A stretch of 58,281 bases of DNA from Acidobacteriota bacterium (GTDB lineage Bacteria; Acidobacteriota; Terriglobia; Bryobacterales; Bryobacteraceae): assembly GCA_026393985.1 (NCBI GenBank), contig JAPKZB010000093.1:1-58281 (forward strand), given 5' to 3'. Below are positions 24,421 through 32,408 of this stretch, piece after piece. Under the pieces are notes generated by a model. The model saw nothing but the letters and a program-made list of their open reading frames with translations, did not search any database and was not told the DNA's origin. Numbering within the stretch: the stretch's first letter is position 1; each line of letters starts with the position of its first letter. The translations under genes were made by a program, and so were the position numbers.

Positions 24421-25971
24421 ATGCGGATCCTTTTCCTCCTTTTCGTGTCGGCGTGGGTGCTGGCGGCGCAGAGTAAGCCGGTGGTGGGGGTGGGCGGGAT
24501 TGTCCACGAGACCAATACGTTCAACCCGCGGAAGACGCGCCTCGAAGACTTCGGGACCAGCCTGGGGGCGGCCGAGGGGATTCTGCGGGGTCAGGATGTG
24601 CTGACCAAGTCCGAGAACGCCAACAACACGACGGCAGGATTTATCTATGGCGCGGGGCAGGCGGGGTATACGCTCCATCCGACGCTGGTGGCGGGGCCGC
24701 AGACGATGGGGACCGTGCTTGACAGCGCGTTTGAGCCGCTGGTGAAGGAGTTGATCGACCGGCTGAAACAAGCACCGAAGCTGGACGGGATTCTGCTGTT
24801 TCTGCACGGGACGATGGTGACCGAGAGCTATCCGCACGCCGATGCCGAGGTGGTGCGGCGGGTGCGGTTGGCGTTTGGCGAGAAGATTCCGATTGTGGTG
24901 GTGCACGATTTTCACGCCAACATTTCCGAGGAGATTGTGCGGCAGTCGACGGTGCTGCTGAGCTACAAAGAGTGTCCGCATCTGGACGCTCGGGCGGCGG
25001 GGGTGAACGCGGCGCGGATCATGGGCGATATTTTGAGCGGGAAGGTGAAGCCGACGCAGGCGCTGGCCAAGCCGCCGATGTTGCTGAACATTCTGTTCCA
25101 CAACACGTACGCAGCGCCACTGAAGGCCGTGACGGACGCGAGCAAGGCGCTCGAGAAGACGCCGAAGGTGCTGGCGGCGAGCGTGGCCGGGGGGTATCAG
25201 TACGCCGATATTCCGGCGATGGGGCCGAGCGTGGTGGTGGTGACGGACAACGACCCGGCGCTGGCGCGGCGGGAGGCGGAGCGGCTGGGCGGGATGCTTT
25301 GGGAGATGCGGGAGCAGTTGGTGATGAAGGCGCCGGGGCCGGCCGAGGCGGTGCGGATGGCGATGACGAACGGGAAGTGGCCGGTGACGCTGATGGACGC
25401 AGGGGATAACATTGGCGGGGGTTCGGCGGGCGATAGCACGTTTATCCTGTCCGAGTTATTGAAGCAGCGGGCGGAGGGATGGGTGATGGTGATATCGGAC
25501 GCGGCGGCGGTGCAGGCGGCGGTGCGGAGCGGGGTGGGCGGGATGTTCGATATGGCCGTGGGGGGGAAGACGGATAATCTGCACGGGGATGCGGTGCGGG
25601 TGAAGGGGCGGGTGCGGGGGATCCACGACGGGCGGTTTGTGGAGCGGGCGGTGCGGCACGGGGGCGGACGGTATTGGGATATGGGGGTGACGGCGGTGAT
25701 TGAAGTGGAGGGTTCGACGCCGGACATGCCGAATTTGCTGGTGCTGACGCCGAAGCGGATTATTCCGTTCAGCCTGGGGCAGTTGGTGAGTTTGGGGATT
25801 TTGCCGGAGTATATGAAGATTCTGGTGGCGAAGGGGACGATAGCGCCGCGGGCGGCGTACGAGCCGATTTCGGAGCGGATTATTGAAGTGGACTCGGGCG
25901 GGGTGACGGGGATGAACCCGGGGCGGTTTACTTACCGGCGGATTCGGGCGGGGCTGTTTGGGGCTCGCTGA
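24421..25971 (+). CDS. M81-family metallopeptidase, MlrC-like
   Basis: 516 residues with a signal peptide (ILFLLFVSAWVLAAQ), so probably periplasmic. MlrC hydrolyses the linear microcystin product; homologues are widespread and usually act on other peptides. Family metal-site motifs visible are GIVHETNTFNP, LFLHGTMVTE and IVVVHDFHAN, followed by the C-terminal domain with DAGDNIGGGSAGDST. The length matches the family. The 3' end overlaps the convergent methyltransferase gene by 44 bp. There is no evidence in the window for a microcystin pathway. Confidence 0.92.
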   Translation: MRILFLLFVSAWVLAAQSKPVVGVGGIVHETNTFNPRKTRLEDFGTSLGAAEGILRGQDVLTKSENANNTTAGFIYGAGQAGYTLHPTLVAGPQTMGTVLDSAFEPLVKELIDRLKQAPKLDGILLFLHGTMVTESYPHADAEVVRRVRLAFGEKIPIVVVHDFHANISEEIVRQSTVLLSYKECPHLDARAAGVNAARIMGDILSGKVKPTQALAKPPMLLNILFHNTYAAPLKAVTDASKALEKTPKVLAASVAGGYQYADIPAMGPSVVVVTDNDPALARREAERLGGMLWEMREQLVMKAPGPAEAVRMAMTNGKWPVTLMDAGDNIGGGSAGDSTFILSELLKQRAEGWVMVISDAAAVQAAVRSGVGGMFDMAVGGKTDNLHGDAVRVKGRVRGIHDGRFVERAVRHGGGRYWDMGVTAVIEVEGSTPDMPNLLVLTPKRIIPFSLGQLVSLGILPEYMKILVAKGTIAPRAAYEPISERIIEVDSGGVTGMNPGRFTYRRIRAGLFGAR

Positions 25972-26638
25972 GGTGGGGCTTGCGGAGGAGAACGGTGAGG
26001 CCGTCGTGGAGTTGGCCGGGTAGGAGGGCGCAGGCGAGGTCGTAGAGGAGGGCGCGGGGGCCGAAGTAGTTGCGGAACCAGAGTTCGGTGAGTTCGAGGC
26101 TGGATTGGCGGGCGATGAGGCGGAGGTCGGTGGCGGTGTATTCGCAGAAGTGGCCGGGGTTGGTGGGGTCTTCGCGGATGATTTCAAAGGGGCTGTGGCC
26201 GACGAGGTGGAGGAGGCGTTTGCGAAGGCTATTGGGATTGGGGGTTTGGAGGATGATTGCGCCGCCGGGGCGGAGCCAGGAGGCGGCGCAGGCGAGGACG
26301 AGGGTGGGGGCGGTGTAGAGATGTTCGAGGACTTCGGCCATGACGACGATGTCGTAGGGGGGGAGATGGGGCCAGGCGGTGGGGTCGGCGGCTTGGTTGA
26401 GGTCGAAGTGGATGTGGCGGCCGTGGAGCTGGCCCGTGAAGCGGTGATCGAAGTAGCCGAGGGTGTCGATGGTGGCGTGGGGGAAGGCTTCCTGGAATTG
26501 GAGGGTTTGGTAAGAGAGGCCGATGTCCAGAAGGCGGGTGAAGGGGCGCTGGGTTTGGCTAACGCGCTCGAGGACGGAGAGGAGAAACTGGTAGCGGCGT
26601 CGATGGAACTGGAGGTAATGCGAGGGGTTGGATTCCAT
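25928..26638 (-). CDS. Class I SAM-dependent methyltransferase
   Basis: 236 residues from the ATG at 26638 (MESNPSHYLQFHRRRY); the upstream extension overlaps the divergent GAF gene. Motif I is degenerate (LLDIGLSYQTLQF), motif II is near TIDTLGYF, motif IV is IVVMAEVLEHLY and motif post-I is LRPGGAIILQTPNP, the pattern of Methyltransf_23/ubiquinone-type enzymes. A C-terminal hydrophobic helix (FGPRALLYDLACALLPG) may lie on the membrane. Substrate unknown. A minus-strand TACAAT box lies 15 nt upstream. Confidence 0.88.
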   Translation of the reverse strand: MESNPSHYLQFHRRRYQFLLSVLERVSQTQRPFTRLLDIGLSYQTLQFQEAFPHATIDTLGYFDHRFTGQLHGRHIHFDLNQAADPTAWPHLPPYDIVVMAEVLEHLYTAPTLVLACAASWLRPGGAIILQTPNPNSLRKRLLHLVGHSPFEIIREDPTNPGHFCEYTATDLRLIARQSSLELTELWFRNYFGPRALLYDLACALLPGQLHDGLTVLLRKPHLSEPQTAPPESAGK

Positions 26639-26662
26639 CGACCGTAGCTTTCGATTGTAGAG

Positions 26663-26668
26663 GATAAT
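26663..26668 (+). promoter_or_regulatory. -10 box GATAAT before the GAF gene
   Basis: GATAAT lies 7 nt before the GTG start at 26676, giving a leaderless or nearly leaderless transcript. The opposing TACAAT box of the methyltransferase gene (26659-26654) is back to back with it. Confidence 0.5.
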
Positions 26669-26675
26669 CGTAGCA

Positions 26676-27269
26676 GTGTCTAAGTGGAAGGATCTGGAGC
26701 AACGGTTGTCGCGCACGGAGCAACAGTTGCGTCTGTTTCAACGAATCAGCCGGTTGATGGTGAGTGAGTCGTCGCTGCAGCAGGTGCTGCAGGCGATAGT
26801 GAAGCTGGTGCAGGAGTTTACGGCGTGTGATTCGTGCCTGGTGTATTTGCTGGAGGACCGGCAGTTGGTGCTGTGTGCGTCGAACGGGGGGCCGAGCGGG
26901 GCGGTGGGGGCGGTGCGTTTGGATGTGAGCGAGGGTCTGACGGGTTGGGTGGCGCGGGAGCGGCGGCTGTTGGCGATATCGCGGGAGGCTTACAATGACT
27001 CGCGGTTTAAGACCTTTGCCGAGTTGGAGGCGGACACATTTGAGTCGTTTTTGTCGGCGCCGGTGATGGCGCGGAGCCGGGTGGTGGGGGTGATCAACGT
27101 ACAGCACCGCGAGGCGCATGCTTACACGGGGGACGAGATGGAGTTATTGACGACGGTGGGCGAGCAGGTGGGCTGTCTGCTGATGCTCGCGCGGTTGGAC
27201 CGGGAGACGCTGGAGCGGAAGATGCCGCTGGAGGCGGTGCTGGCAGGGACAGGGCAGGGAAAGGGATGA
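26676..27269 (+). CDS. GAF-domain sensor protein
   Basis: 197 residues from GTG 26676 (MSKWKDLEQRLSRTEQQLRL). A short coiled coil is followed by one GAF domain (about 35-175): CDSCLVYLLEDRQLVLCAS, LDVSEGLTGWVARERRLLA and ARSRVVGVINVQHREAHAY are the usual GAF strand and turn segments. No kinase, cyclase or DNA-binding output domain is fused, so it would act through partners. It overlaps the following BNR-propeller gene by 4 bp (ATGA), an unexplained pairing. Confidence 0.88.
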   Translation: MSKWKDLEQRLSRTEQQLRLFQRISRLMVSESSLQQVLQAIVKLVQEFTACDSCLVYLLEDRQLVLCASNGGPSGAVGAVRLDVSEGLTGWVARERRLLAISREAYNDSRFKTFAELEADTFESFLSAPVMARSRVVGVINVQHREAHAYTGDEMELLTTVGEQVGCLLMLARLDRETLERKMPLEAVLAGTGQGKG

Positions 27270-28369
27270 GAGTGCGTGGCATGTGGGTGGCGGCTGATAA
27301 GTGGAACGTGGCGTTTTTCCACGATGAGCAGGATTCGGCGTTAACGCTGGGGGAGATTGTGTTTCCGTCGGAGCGGCGGGGTCTGGCGCTGGGGGTTTTG
27401 AACGAGCAGGGGCGGGTGAAACCGGTGGTGGTGGTAACGGGAGACGGGGGGAAGCGGTGGGAGATGGTGCCGGTGAAAGAGATTCCGGTGACGGTGGCGT
27501 GCGTGAGCGACGCGGCGTGCTGGATGGCGACCGAGGGCGGGGTGTGGTTTACGGAAGAGGCGGGGCGGAGTTGGCGGAAGGTATCGCGGCAGAAGGGTAT
27601 TCTGGCGATGCATTTTGATTCGGCGACGCACGGGTTTGCCGGGGGCGTGAAGAAGACGATCTGGGAGACCAAGGACGGCGGCAAGACGTGGACGCCGTTA
27701 GCGGTGACCAAGGAGATCACGGCGAAAGAGGAGTTCGCGGCTTTCCACACGCTGGGTTTTGGGGGCCGGACGGGGATAATCGCCGGGACGAGCCGTCCGC
27801 CTCGGCGGGATGATATGAGCTTGTTTCCGCCGTGGATGGAGCCGGAGAGGGTAGCCAAGCGGCGGGAGTGGCCGAATCTGATGCTGATGGCGGAGACGCG
27901 GGACGGGGGGGAGACTTGGAAGGTGTCTTCGGCGTCGATTTTCGGTCAGGTGAGCCGGATAGTGGTGGACCCGGCGGGATTTGCGGTGGTGTTGTTACGT
28001 TTTGGCGATACGTTTGAGGTACCGGCGGAGGTGGGGCAGATCGACTTCAAGACGGGGAAACTGCTGCCTGTGTACCGGGACAAGCAGCATGCGGTGACGG
28101 ATGTGGCTTATTTGGCAAACCGATCGATTGTGGCGGCGGGAACGGAGCCGTCGGGGTTGCGGAGTTTGCAGTTGCCGGGGCGGGTGGTGATCCGGGAGGC
28201 GAAGATCCGGGACGTGACGCAGGTGGGGGTTTTTGAAGAGCAGGCGGTGGACTACCGGGCGGTGGCGCGGCAGGTGAAATTAGCGGCGGGCCCGAAAGGC
28301 CAGTTGTGGGCGGCTACCGACACCGGCATGATCCTCCGGCTCGACCGCGGCGCTATCGCCGTTCGCTAG
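27266..28369 (+). CDS. BNR/Ycf48-like beta-propeller protein
   Basis: 367 residues without a clear signal peptide. Asp-box repeats typical of photosystem-stability-factor-like (Ycf48) propellers appear as TGDGGKRWEMV, EEAGRSWRKVS, TKDGGKTWTPL and TRDGGETWKVS. It is coupled to the GAF gene by a 4-bp overlap. The last 90 bp overlap, in antisense, the 3' end of the zinc-ribbon gene. Probably a scaffold or binding protein; no catalytic residues recognised. Confidence 0.85.
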   Translation: MRVRGMWVAADKWNVAFFHDEQDSALTLGEIVFPSERRGLALGVLNEQGRVKPVVVVTGDGGKRWEMVPVKEIPVTVACVSDAACWMATEGGVWFTEEAGRSWRKVSRQKGILAMHFDSATHGFAGGVKKTIWETKDGGKTWTPLAVTKEITAKEEFAAFHTLGFGGRTGIIAGTSRPPRRDDMSLFPPWMEPERVAKRREWPNLMLMAETRDGGETWKVSSASIFGQVSRIVVDPAGFAVVLLRFGDTFEVPAEVGQIDFKTGKLLPVYRDKQHAVTDVAYLANRSIVAAGTEPSGLRSLQLPGRVVIREAKIRDVTQVGVFEEQAVDYRAVARQVKLAAGPKGQLWAATDTGMILRLDRGAIAVR

Positions 28370-28756
28370 GGTGCGGGGAGTGGCGGGGATCACAATGGGG
28401 CTGCGTTCGGCGCGCAGGGAGGGGTTGAACTGCACCTTGACGCGGCGGAAGCTCCAGAAGTTGTGACGGCAGTACTCGCAGCGGACGGATTTGGCGCCAC
28501 AGGCGACGGCGAGGGAGGTGGTGAAGGGGGGGCTATAGTGCGTGGTGTTCCACTTCGAGAGATCGAGGCGCAGGCAGCGGGGACACTTGGCGTAGAACAG
28601 CTGCCGGACTCGCCAGATGCTGGCGCGGAAGCGATGGTCGCAATCGAGGCAGCGGAAGGCGAACAGGCCGATCAGATTTAGCACCGTCTCGGACAGGGAG
28701 CGGGCCTTGGAGGTGCGTAGTGATTCGGAACCACAGGATGGACAAATTATCAACAT
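28280..28756 (-). CDS. Zinc-ribbon protein with five CxxC-type elements
   Basis: 158 residues, reading well from ATG 28756. Cys pairs occur at 5/8 (CPSCGSE), 36/39 (RCLDCDHRFR), 58/61 (CPRCLRLD) and 93/96 (CEYCRHNFW), with a lone Cys at 86. These make two zinc ribbons separated by SIWRVRQLF. The C-terminal 30 residues run antisense through the end of the BNR gene and look unconserved. A minus-strand TAAAAT box is 12 nt upstream. Probably a lineage-specific small zinc protein; function unknown. Confidence 0.75.
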   Translation of the reverse strand: MLIICPSCGSESLRTSKARSLSETVLNLIGLFAFRCLDCDHRFRASIWRVRQLFYAKCPRCLRLDLSKWNTTHYSPPFTTSLAVACGAKSVRCEYCRHNFWSFRRVKVQFNPSLRAERSPIVIPATPRTLANGDSAAVEPEDHAGVGSRPQLAFRARR

Positions 28757-28828
28757 GGCGCACTCATGATTTTAGTCGATCTTGGGCGAACTCACCCGGG
28801 AAAACTACCTGGGACACGCACTTCAGTA

Positions 28829-29731
28829 CTACCTAGACGGCGGTAGGACCGGACTGGGCAAGGGGGTTACAAAGGCACCAGTCGCCGTTTGAAGGTAGTG
28901 ATCGCGGTAGTCGCGGAAGGCTTGGAGGAGGAGGGGCAGGAGGGGAGAGGCGGGAGGGGGGAGGCGGAGCGATTCGATTTCGGCGACGGGGAGGAGTTCG
29001 CGGGTGGAGGAGGTGATGAAGATGGCGTCGGCGCGTTCGAGATCGGCGGGGTAGAGGTGGCGTTCGTGGATGGAGACGCCGGGCAGGGAGAGGGAATCGA
29101 GGAGGATTTCGCGGGTAATACCGGGGAGGCAGCCGGAGTCGAGGGGTGGGGTGAGAACGGTTTGGCCGAAGATGGCGAAGAGGTTGGCGGAGGTACATTC
29201 GCTGACGCGGCCGTGTTCGTCGAGGAGGAGGACTTCATCGTAGCCGCGGTGGCGGGACTGTTCGTACCAGGTGAGGTTTTGGGCCCAGGCGGTAATTTTG
29301 GCTCCGGCGAATTCGCAGGCGCCGTGGCGGCCGTGGGGTTTGAGGGCGAGGCGGGCGGAGGGGCCCCAGTTGGAGAGGTCCTTGGTGAAGGCGATGAGGT
29401 CGTAGGGGCGGGTGAGGCCGGGTGCGTCGAAGGGGCCGCCCGTGTTGCGAATGATGGCGAGGCGGAGGGTGGAGTTTTCGGCGTGGTTGGCGGCGACGAG
29501 GCGGAGGAGGTGGTGATGGACCACTTCCGGGGAGGGGGGCATGGGGATATGCATGCGTTGGGCGTCGCGGAGCATGCGATGCCAGTGGCGTTGGTAGGCG
29601 AACAGGACGCCCTGGCAGACGTGGAGGGTGGAGAAGACGCCCCAACCGTTGAGCAGGCCGGCTTGACCGGGGGCGAGGAGGCGTTCGGCGGTGTCGCGGA
29701 GCTCTTCGTTATAGAGCAGGCAGCGATGCAT
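28829..29731 (-). CDS. PLP-dependent aminotransferase class IV (BCAT/PabC-like)
   Basis: 300 residues. Fold-type IV landmarks: LLNGWGVFSTLHVCQG near the N-terminus, FAGAKITAWAQN with the PLP-binding Lys, VSECTSANLFAIF with the cofactor Glu and substrate loop, and PGITREILLDSL. These fit branched-chain aminotransferase, D-amino-acid aminotransferase or aminodeoxychorismate lyase; the sequence does not settle which. It is divergent from the ThiO-like FAD oxidase. A TACAAT box 6 nt before the ATG suggests leaderless mRNA. Confidence 0.9.
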   Translation of the reverse strand: MHRCLLYNEELRDTAERLLAPGQAGLLNGWGVFSTLHVCQGVLFAYQRHWHRMLRDAQRMHIPMPPSPEVVHHHLLRLVAANHAENSTLRLAIIRNTGGPFDAPGLTRPYDLIAFTKDLSNWGPSARLALKPHGRHGACEFAGAKITAWAQNLTWYEQSRHRGYDEVLLLDEHGRVSECTSANLFAIFGQTVLTPPLDSGCLPGITREILLDSLSLPGVSIHERHLYPADLERADAIFITSSTRELLPVAEIESLRLPPPASPLLPLLLQAFRDYRDHYLQTATGAFVTPLPSPVLPPSR

Positions 29732-29737
29732 GCTCTG

Positions 29738-29756
29738 ATTGTAGCGGCTTTATGAT
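29738..29756. promoter_or_regulatory. Back-to-back divergent -10 boxes
   Basis: Minus-strand TACAAT (29743-29738) is 6 nt from the aminotransferase ATG at 29731; plus-strand TATGAT (29751-29756) is 8 nt from the ATG at 29765. Only 33 bp separate the two start codons. Confidence 0.5.
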
Positions 29757-29764
29757 AGGGGGAG

Positions 29765-30694
29765 ATGCAGATTACGGTGGTGGGTGGCGGGATTGTGGGG
29801 TGTGCGGTGGCGTGGCGGCTGGCGCAGGGGGGGGCACGGGTGACGGTGTGTGACCGGGGACGGATTGGGGGCGAGGCGAGTTGGGCGGGGGCGGGGATGC
29901 TTGCGCCGGGCGGGGAGTTTGGGGAGGATTCGCGGTGGGGGCGTTTGGGGGTGGAGAGTTTGGCGATGTATCCGGAGTTTGTGGCCGAGTTGGAGTTGGC
30001 GACGGGGCGGCGGATTGATTTTCGGGTGTGTGGGGCGGTGGAGAGGGAGGGGGAGGCAGGAGAGATGGAGCGGCGGGTGGTGGCGCAGCGGCGAATGGGG
30101 ATCCGTGTGGAGGCGGTGGGGGATGGGCGATGGTGGTATCCGGATGAGGCGGTGGTGAACCCGCGGGATGTGGTGGCGGCGTTGCGGGTGGCCGGGGAGG
30201 GGTTGGGGGTGGAGTACCGGGAGGGCGTGGAGGTGAGTCGGGGGCAGGGAGAGGTTACGGTATGGGCGACGGGGGCGTGGGGGCCGGCGGCTTATCCGGT
30301 GAAGGGTCATTTGATTCGATACGATCTCGCGCCGGGGAGCCTGCCGCGGATCATGCGGCAGGGTCATTACTATGTTTTGCAGCGGGCGACGGGGGAGACG
30401 ATAGCGGGGGCGGATATGGAGCGGGCGGGATTTGACCGGACGTTGCGGGAGGCGGCGGTGGAGGAGATTCGAGAGGCGGTGGAGGCGATGGTACCGGAGC
30501 TGCGGGGGGTGGCGGTGGTGGAAGCGTGGAACGGATTGCGGCCGGGATCGGCGACGGGGGAGCCCGTGGTGGGGCGGCGGGGGGAGGGCCGGGAGTGGGA
30601 CGCTTATGGCCACTTCCGGAACGGTATTCTGCTGGCGCCGGTTACCGCCCGGCTGTTGTGTGCCGAGATTCTCCCCAATGGGGGAAGGGGTTAA
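29765..30694 (+). CDS. thiO: FAD-dependent glycine/D-amino-acid oxidase, ThiO-like
   Basis: 309 residues. The dinucleotide-binding motif is VVGGGIVGCAVAWRLA at the N-terminus; GGEASWAGAGMLAPGGEF is the ThiO-type segment after it. GLRPGSATGEPVVG and GHFRNGILLAPVTARLL at the C-terminus are hallmarks of glycine oxidases, which make the imino-acetate used in thiazole synthesis. Other thiamine genes are not adjacent, so a generic D-amino-acid oxidase is possible. The protein is somewhat short for the family (360-370). Its last 53 bp overlap the convergent HipA-like gene. Confidence 0.87.
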   Translation: MQITVVGGGIVGCAVAWRLAQGGARVTVCDRGRIGGEASWAGAGMLAPGGEFGEDSRWGRLGVESLAMYPEFVAELELATGRRIDFRVCGAVEREGEAGEMERRVVAQRRMGIRVEAVGDGRWWYPDEAVVNPRDVVAALRVAGEGLGVEYREGVEVSRGQGEVTVWATGAWGPAAYPVKGHLIRYDLAPGSLPRIMRQGHYYVLQRATGETIAGADMERAGFDRTLREAAVEEIREAVEAMVPELRGVAVVEAWNGLRPGSATGEPVVGRRGEGREWDAYGHFRNGILLAPVTARLLCAEILPNGGRG

Positions 30695-31502
30695 CGCGGG
30701 CGTCGACGCAGGCTCTGATGAGGTCGGGGACACGGTGGCGACGGCGCTGGAGGGCGAGGAGGATATCGTCGAGGCGGGAGCGCTCGTCGCCGGGGAGCCA
30801 GGAGGGGGGTATTTGGCGGGCGGTCTCATCGAGGATCTCGTCGGGGAAGTGGCGGACGAGATCGAGCCAGGGTTCGAAGCTGGCGAGGGAGTGGACGGGT
30901 CGGTAGACGTCGTGGCGGAGGTAGAGGCCCTGGAGGGGCGAGTCGTGGAACTCCCAGTGGGGACCGTTGAAGATGTAGCCGTGGTCGATCATCTGGGCGA
31001 CGAAGCCGACTTTTAGGGGAGTTTCGGGGTTGGCGAGCCAGTCGCCGAGGCGGGCGCGGAAGAAGATGGCTTGGCGGGAGTCGGCGTTGGCGCACCATTT
31101 ATCGAAGACGAGGGCGCCGAGGAAGTCGGCGCGGTTAGCGACTTTGGGGAGGAGCGAGTCAGGGATGAAGTCGTAGATGGCCTGGGTGATTGGGTTGCCG
31201 GGGAAGAGGGAGCCGAAGTGCCATCCGGGGAGGATTTCGCGGCGGGTGGAGCCGAGTTGGATGGCGACTTCGGGGTTATCGCGGAGGAAGGCGGGGGAGA
31301 GTTCGATGAGGCGGGTTTCCGGGCAGGCGACGCGGAGATACGGGAGGATGCCGCCGGCGATCCATTCGTTGACGAGGATGCGGCGATGCTGGGGGTTCTC
31401 GAGAAACTTGACGACGTACCAGCGGCCGTCGTCGGCTTCGAGGAGGTGGGCTTGGGCTCCGCCGCGCATGCGACGGAGGAATCGGCGAGCCTGGATTGGC
31501 AT
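30642..31502 (-). CDS. HipA-like kinase family protein
   Basis: 286 residues. The N-lobe shows GAQAHLLEADDGRWYVVKF with a candidate ATP-binding Lys; the catalytic loop pattern is LVFDKWCANADSRQ, the WxxNxDxR type of stand-alone HipA-like kinases, followed by VGFVAQMIDHGYIF where the metal Asp lies. Unlike classical HipA there is no HipB antitoxin or N-terminal HipA_N domain. The minus-strand -10-like TAGTTT (31516-31511) is 8 nt upstream of the ATG. Targets unknown. Confidence 0.8.
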   Translation of the reverse strand: MPIQARRFLRRMRGGAQAHLLEADDGRWYVVKFLENPQHRRILVNEWIAGGILPYLRVACPETRLIELSPAFLRDNPEVAIQLGSTRREILPGWHFGSLFPGNPITQAIYDFIPDSLLPKVANRADFLGALVFDKWCANADSRQAIFFRARLGDWLANPETPLKVGFVAQMIDHGYIFNGPHWEFHDSPLQGLYLRHDVYRPVHSLASFEPWLDLVRHFPDEILDETARQIPPSWLPGDERSRLDDILLALQRRRHRVPDLIRACVDARVNPFPHWGESRHTTAGR

Positions 31503-31509
31503 TCTGCTC

Positions 31510-31516
31510 TAAACTA
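31510..31516. promoter_or_regulatory. Symmetrical -10 element serving both strands
   Basis: TAAACTA reads TAAACT on the + strand (upstream of the small gene at 31551, 35-nt gap with a GGAGGA ribosome-binding site) and TAGTTT on the - strand (8 nt before the HipA-like start). Confidence 0.4.
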
Positions 31517-31550
31517 GAGAATTATCCCAAACGCGGAGGACCCATAGGAT

Positions 31551-31781
31551 ATGGCAGAAGAAATCGAGAAAGAAGCGGCCAAGGCGCCCAAGAGTGAGGG
31601 CGACCAAGTGGCGTTGGAGTTGATGAAGTTCATCACGGTGACGACGGGTTACGGCAAGAGTGCGGCGAATGCTGGATTTACGGGCAAGGCCGGGTCGTCG
31701 CGGACGCCGGAGGAGCAGGCTGAGGCGCTGCTCGATCTGTTTCAGCGTTGTCGGCGGGCGGTGAAGCAGCCGATGGAGTAG
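31551..31781 (+). CDS. Small conserved hypothetical protein
   Basis: 76 residues, hydrophilic, with a Lys/Glu-rich start (MAEEIEKEAAKAPKSEGD) then MKFITVTTGYGKSAANAGF and a C-terminal helix (EEQAEALLDLFQRCRRAV). The GCGGAGGA ribosome-binding site, an upstream TAAACT box and a downstream hairpin terminator make it a complete, independent transcription unit, which argues for a real and perhaps well-expressed gene. No function recognised. Confidence 0.8.
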   Translation: MAEEIEKEAAKAPKSEGDQVALELMKFITVTTGYGKSAANAGFTGKAGSSRTPEEQAEALLDLFQRCRRAVKQPME

Positions 31782-31803
31782 TCGGTTAAGGAGAGGCCGG
31801 GGG

Positions 31804-31840
31804 CGGGAGCGATAGGCTGCTGGCTCCCGGTTTCGTTTTT
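31804..31840 (+). terminator. Rho-independent terminator
   Basis: CGGGAGC (31804-31810) pairs with GCTCCCG (31823-31829) around a 12-nt loop, followed by TTTCGTTTTT. It closes the transcript of the small gene ending at 31781. Confidence 0.8.
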
Positions 31841-31844
31841 GTGG

Positions 31845-32372
31845 TTACGCCTTTGCGGTGGGGGCTGTTTTGGCGGCAGTCTTTTTGGGGGCGGGGGGCG
31901 CCGCCGGCACTTTAGTGGTTTTGAGGGCCGCGGGGCCTTTGGGCGGCTTGGCGGGGGCCGGGGCGGCGGCTTTCTTTGCGGGGGCGCTCGGAGTCGGGGA
32001 TTTCTTTTTGCTGACGGTCTTCACCTTCACCTTCGAGGGCGGGGGGGGAGGCGGAGGCAGTGGCTTGCGGCGGGGCGGGAGTTGGCCGGGGGCGAGGACG
32101 AGAGGGGGCGGCGAAGGGGGGTCCGGTTCGGAGAGAAAGAAGTCTTCGGGCAGTTGACGGGGACGGAGGGCGGGGGGAGGCGGCGGGGGCGGAGCGAGGG
32201 CAATGGTAACTTCGCGACGCTCGCGTTCGCTCAGCTCGTCTTCGTACTCGTCTTCGGCGTACTCTCGAATTTCCGAGGCGAGTTCGACGTACTGATCGTC
32301 GAGGGCGAGATCGTCGAACTCATCGTCAAGGGGACGGGACCACACGGCCGGCTGATACATTCGTTCTTTCAT
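31845..32372 (-). CDS. Disordered acidic/proline-rich low-complexity protein
   Basis: 175 residues. The first 60 are acidic (DDEFDDLALDD, EDEYEDELSERERREV); the rest is Pro/Ala/Lys-rich, with runs of Pro and KVKVKTVSKKKSPTP, resembling histone-H1-like or TonB-linker sequences. There is no signal peptide or fold. Strong G-runs on the + strand could create such a frame by chance, but the acidic start and its position 36 bp after the lytic transglycosylase gene on the same strand support a real gene. Function unknown. Confidence 0.6.
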   Translation of the reverse strand: MKERMYQPAVWSRPLDDEFDDLALDDQYVELASEIREYAEDEYEDELSERERREVTIALAPPPPPPPALRPRQLPEDFFLSEPDPPSPPPLVLAPGQLPPRRKPLPPPPPPPSKVKVKTVSKKKSPTPSAPAKKAAAPAPAKPPKGPAALKTTKVPAAPPAPKKTAAKTAPTAKA

Positions 32373-32408
32373 CCTCGCAGAGAATTCCAGCCCAACGCTA
32401 CCAGGAAA

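Noticed and set aside
24421-25971. Microcystin degradation locus
   Set aside because: Only an MlrC-like M81 protein is present; mlrA, mlrB and mlrD are absent, and M81 proteins are common in unrelated bacteria.
30642-31502. HipBA toxin-antitoxin module
   Set aside because: No HipB-type DNA-binding gene is adjacent and the HipA N-terminal domain is missing; this is the stand-alone HipA-like kinase type.
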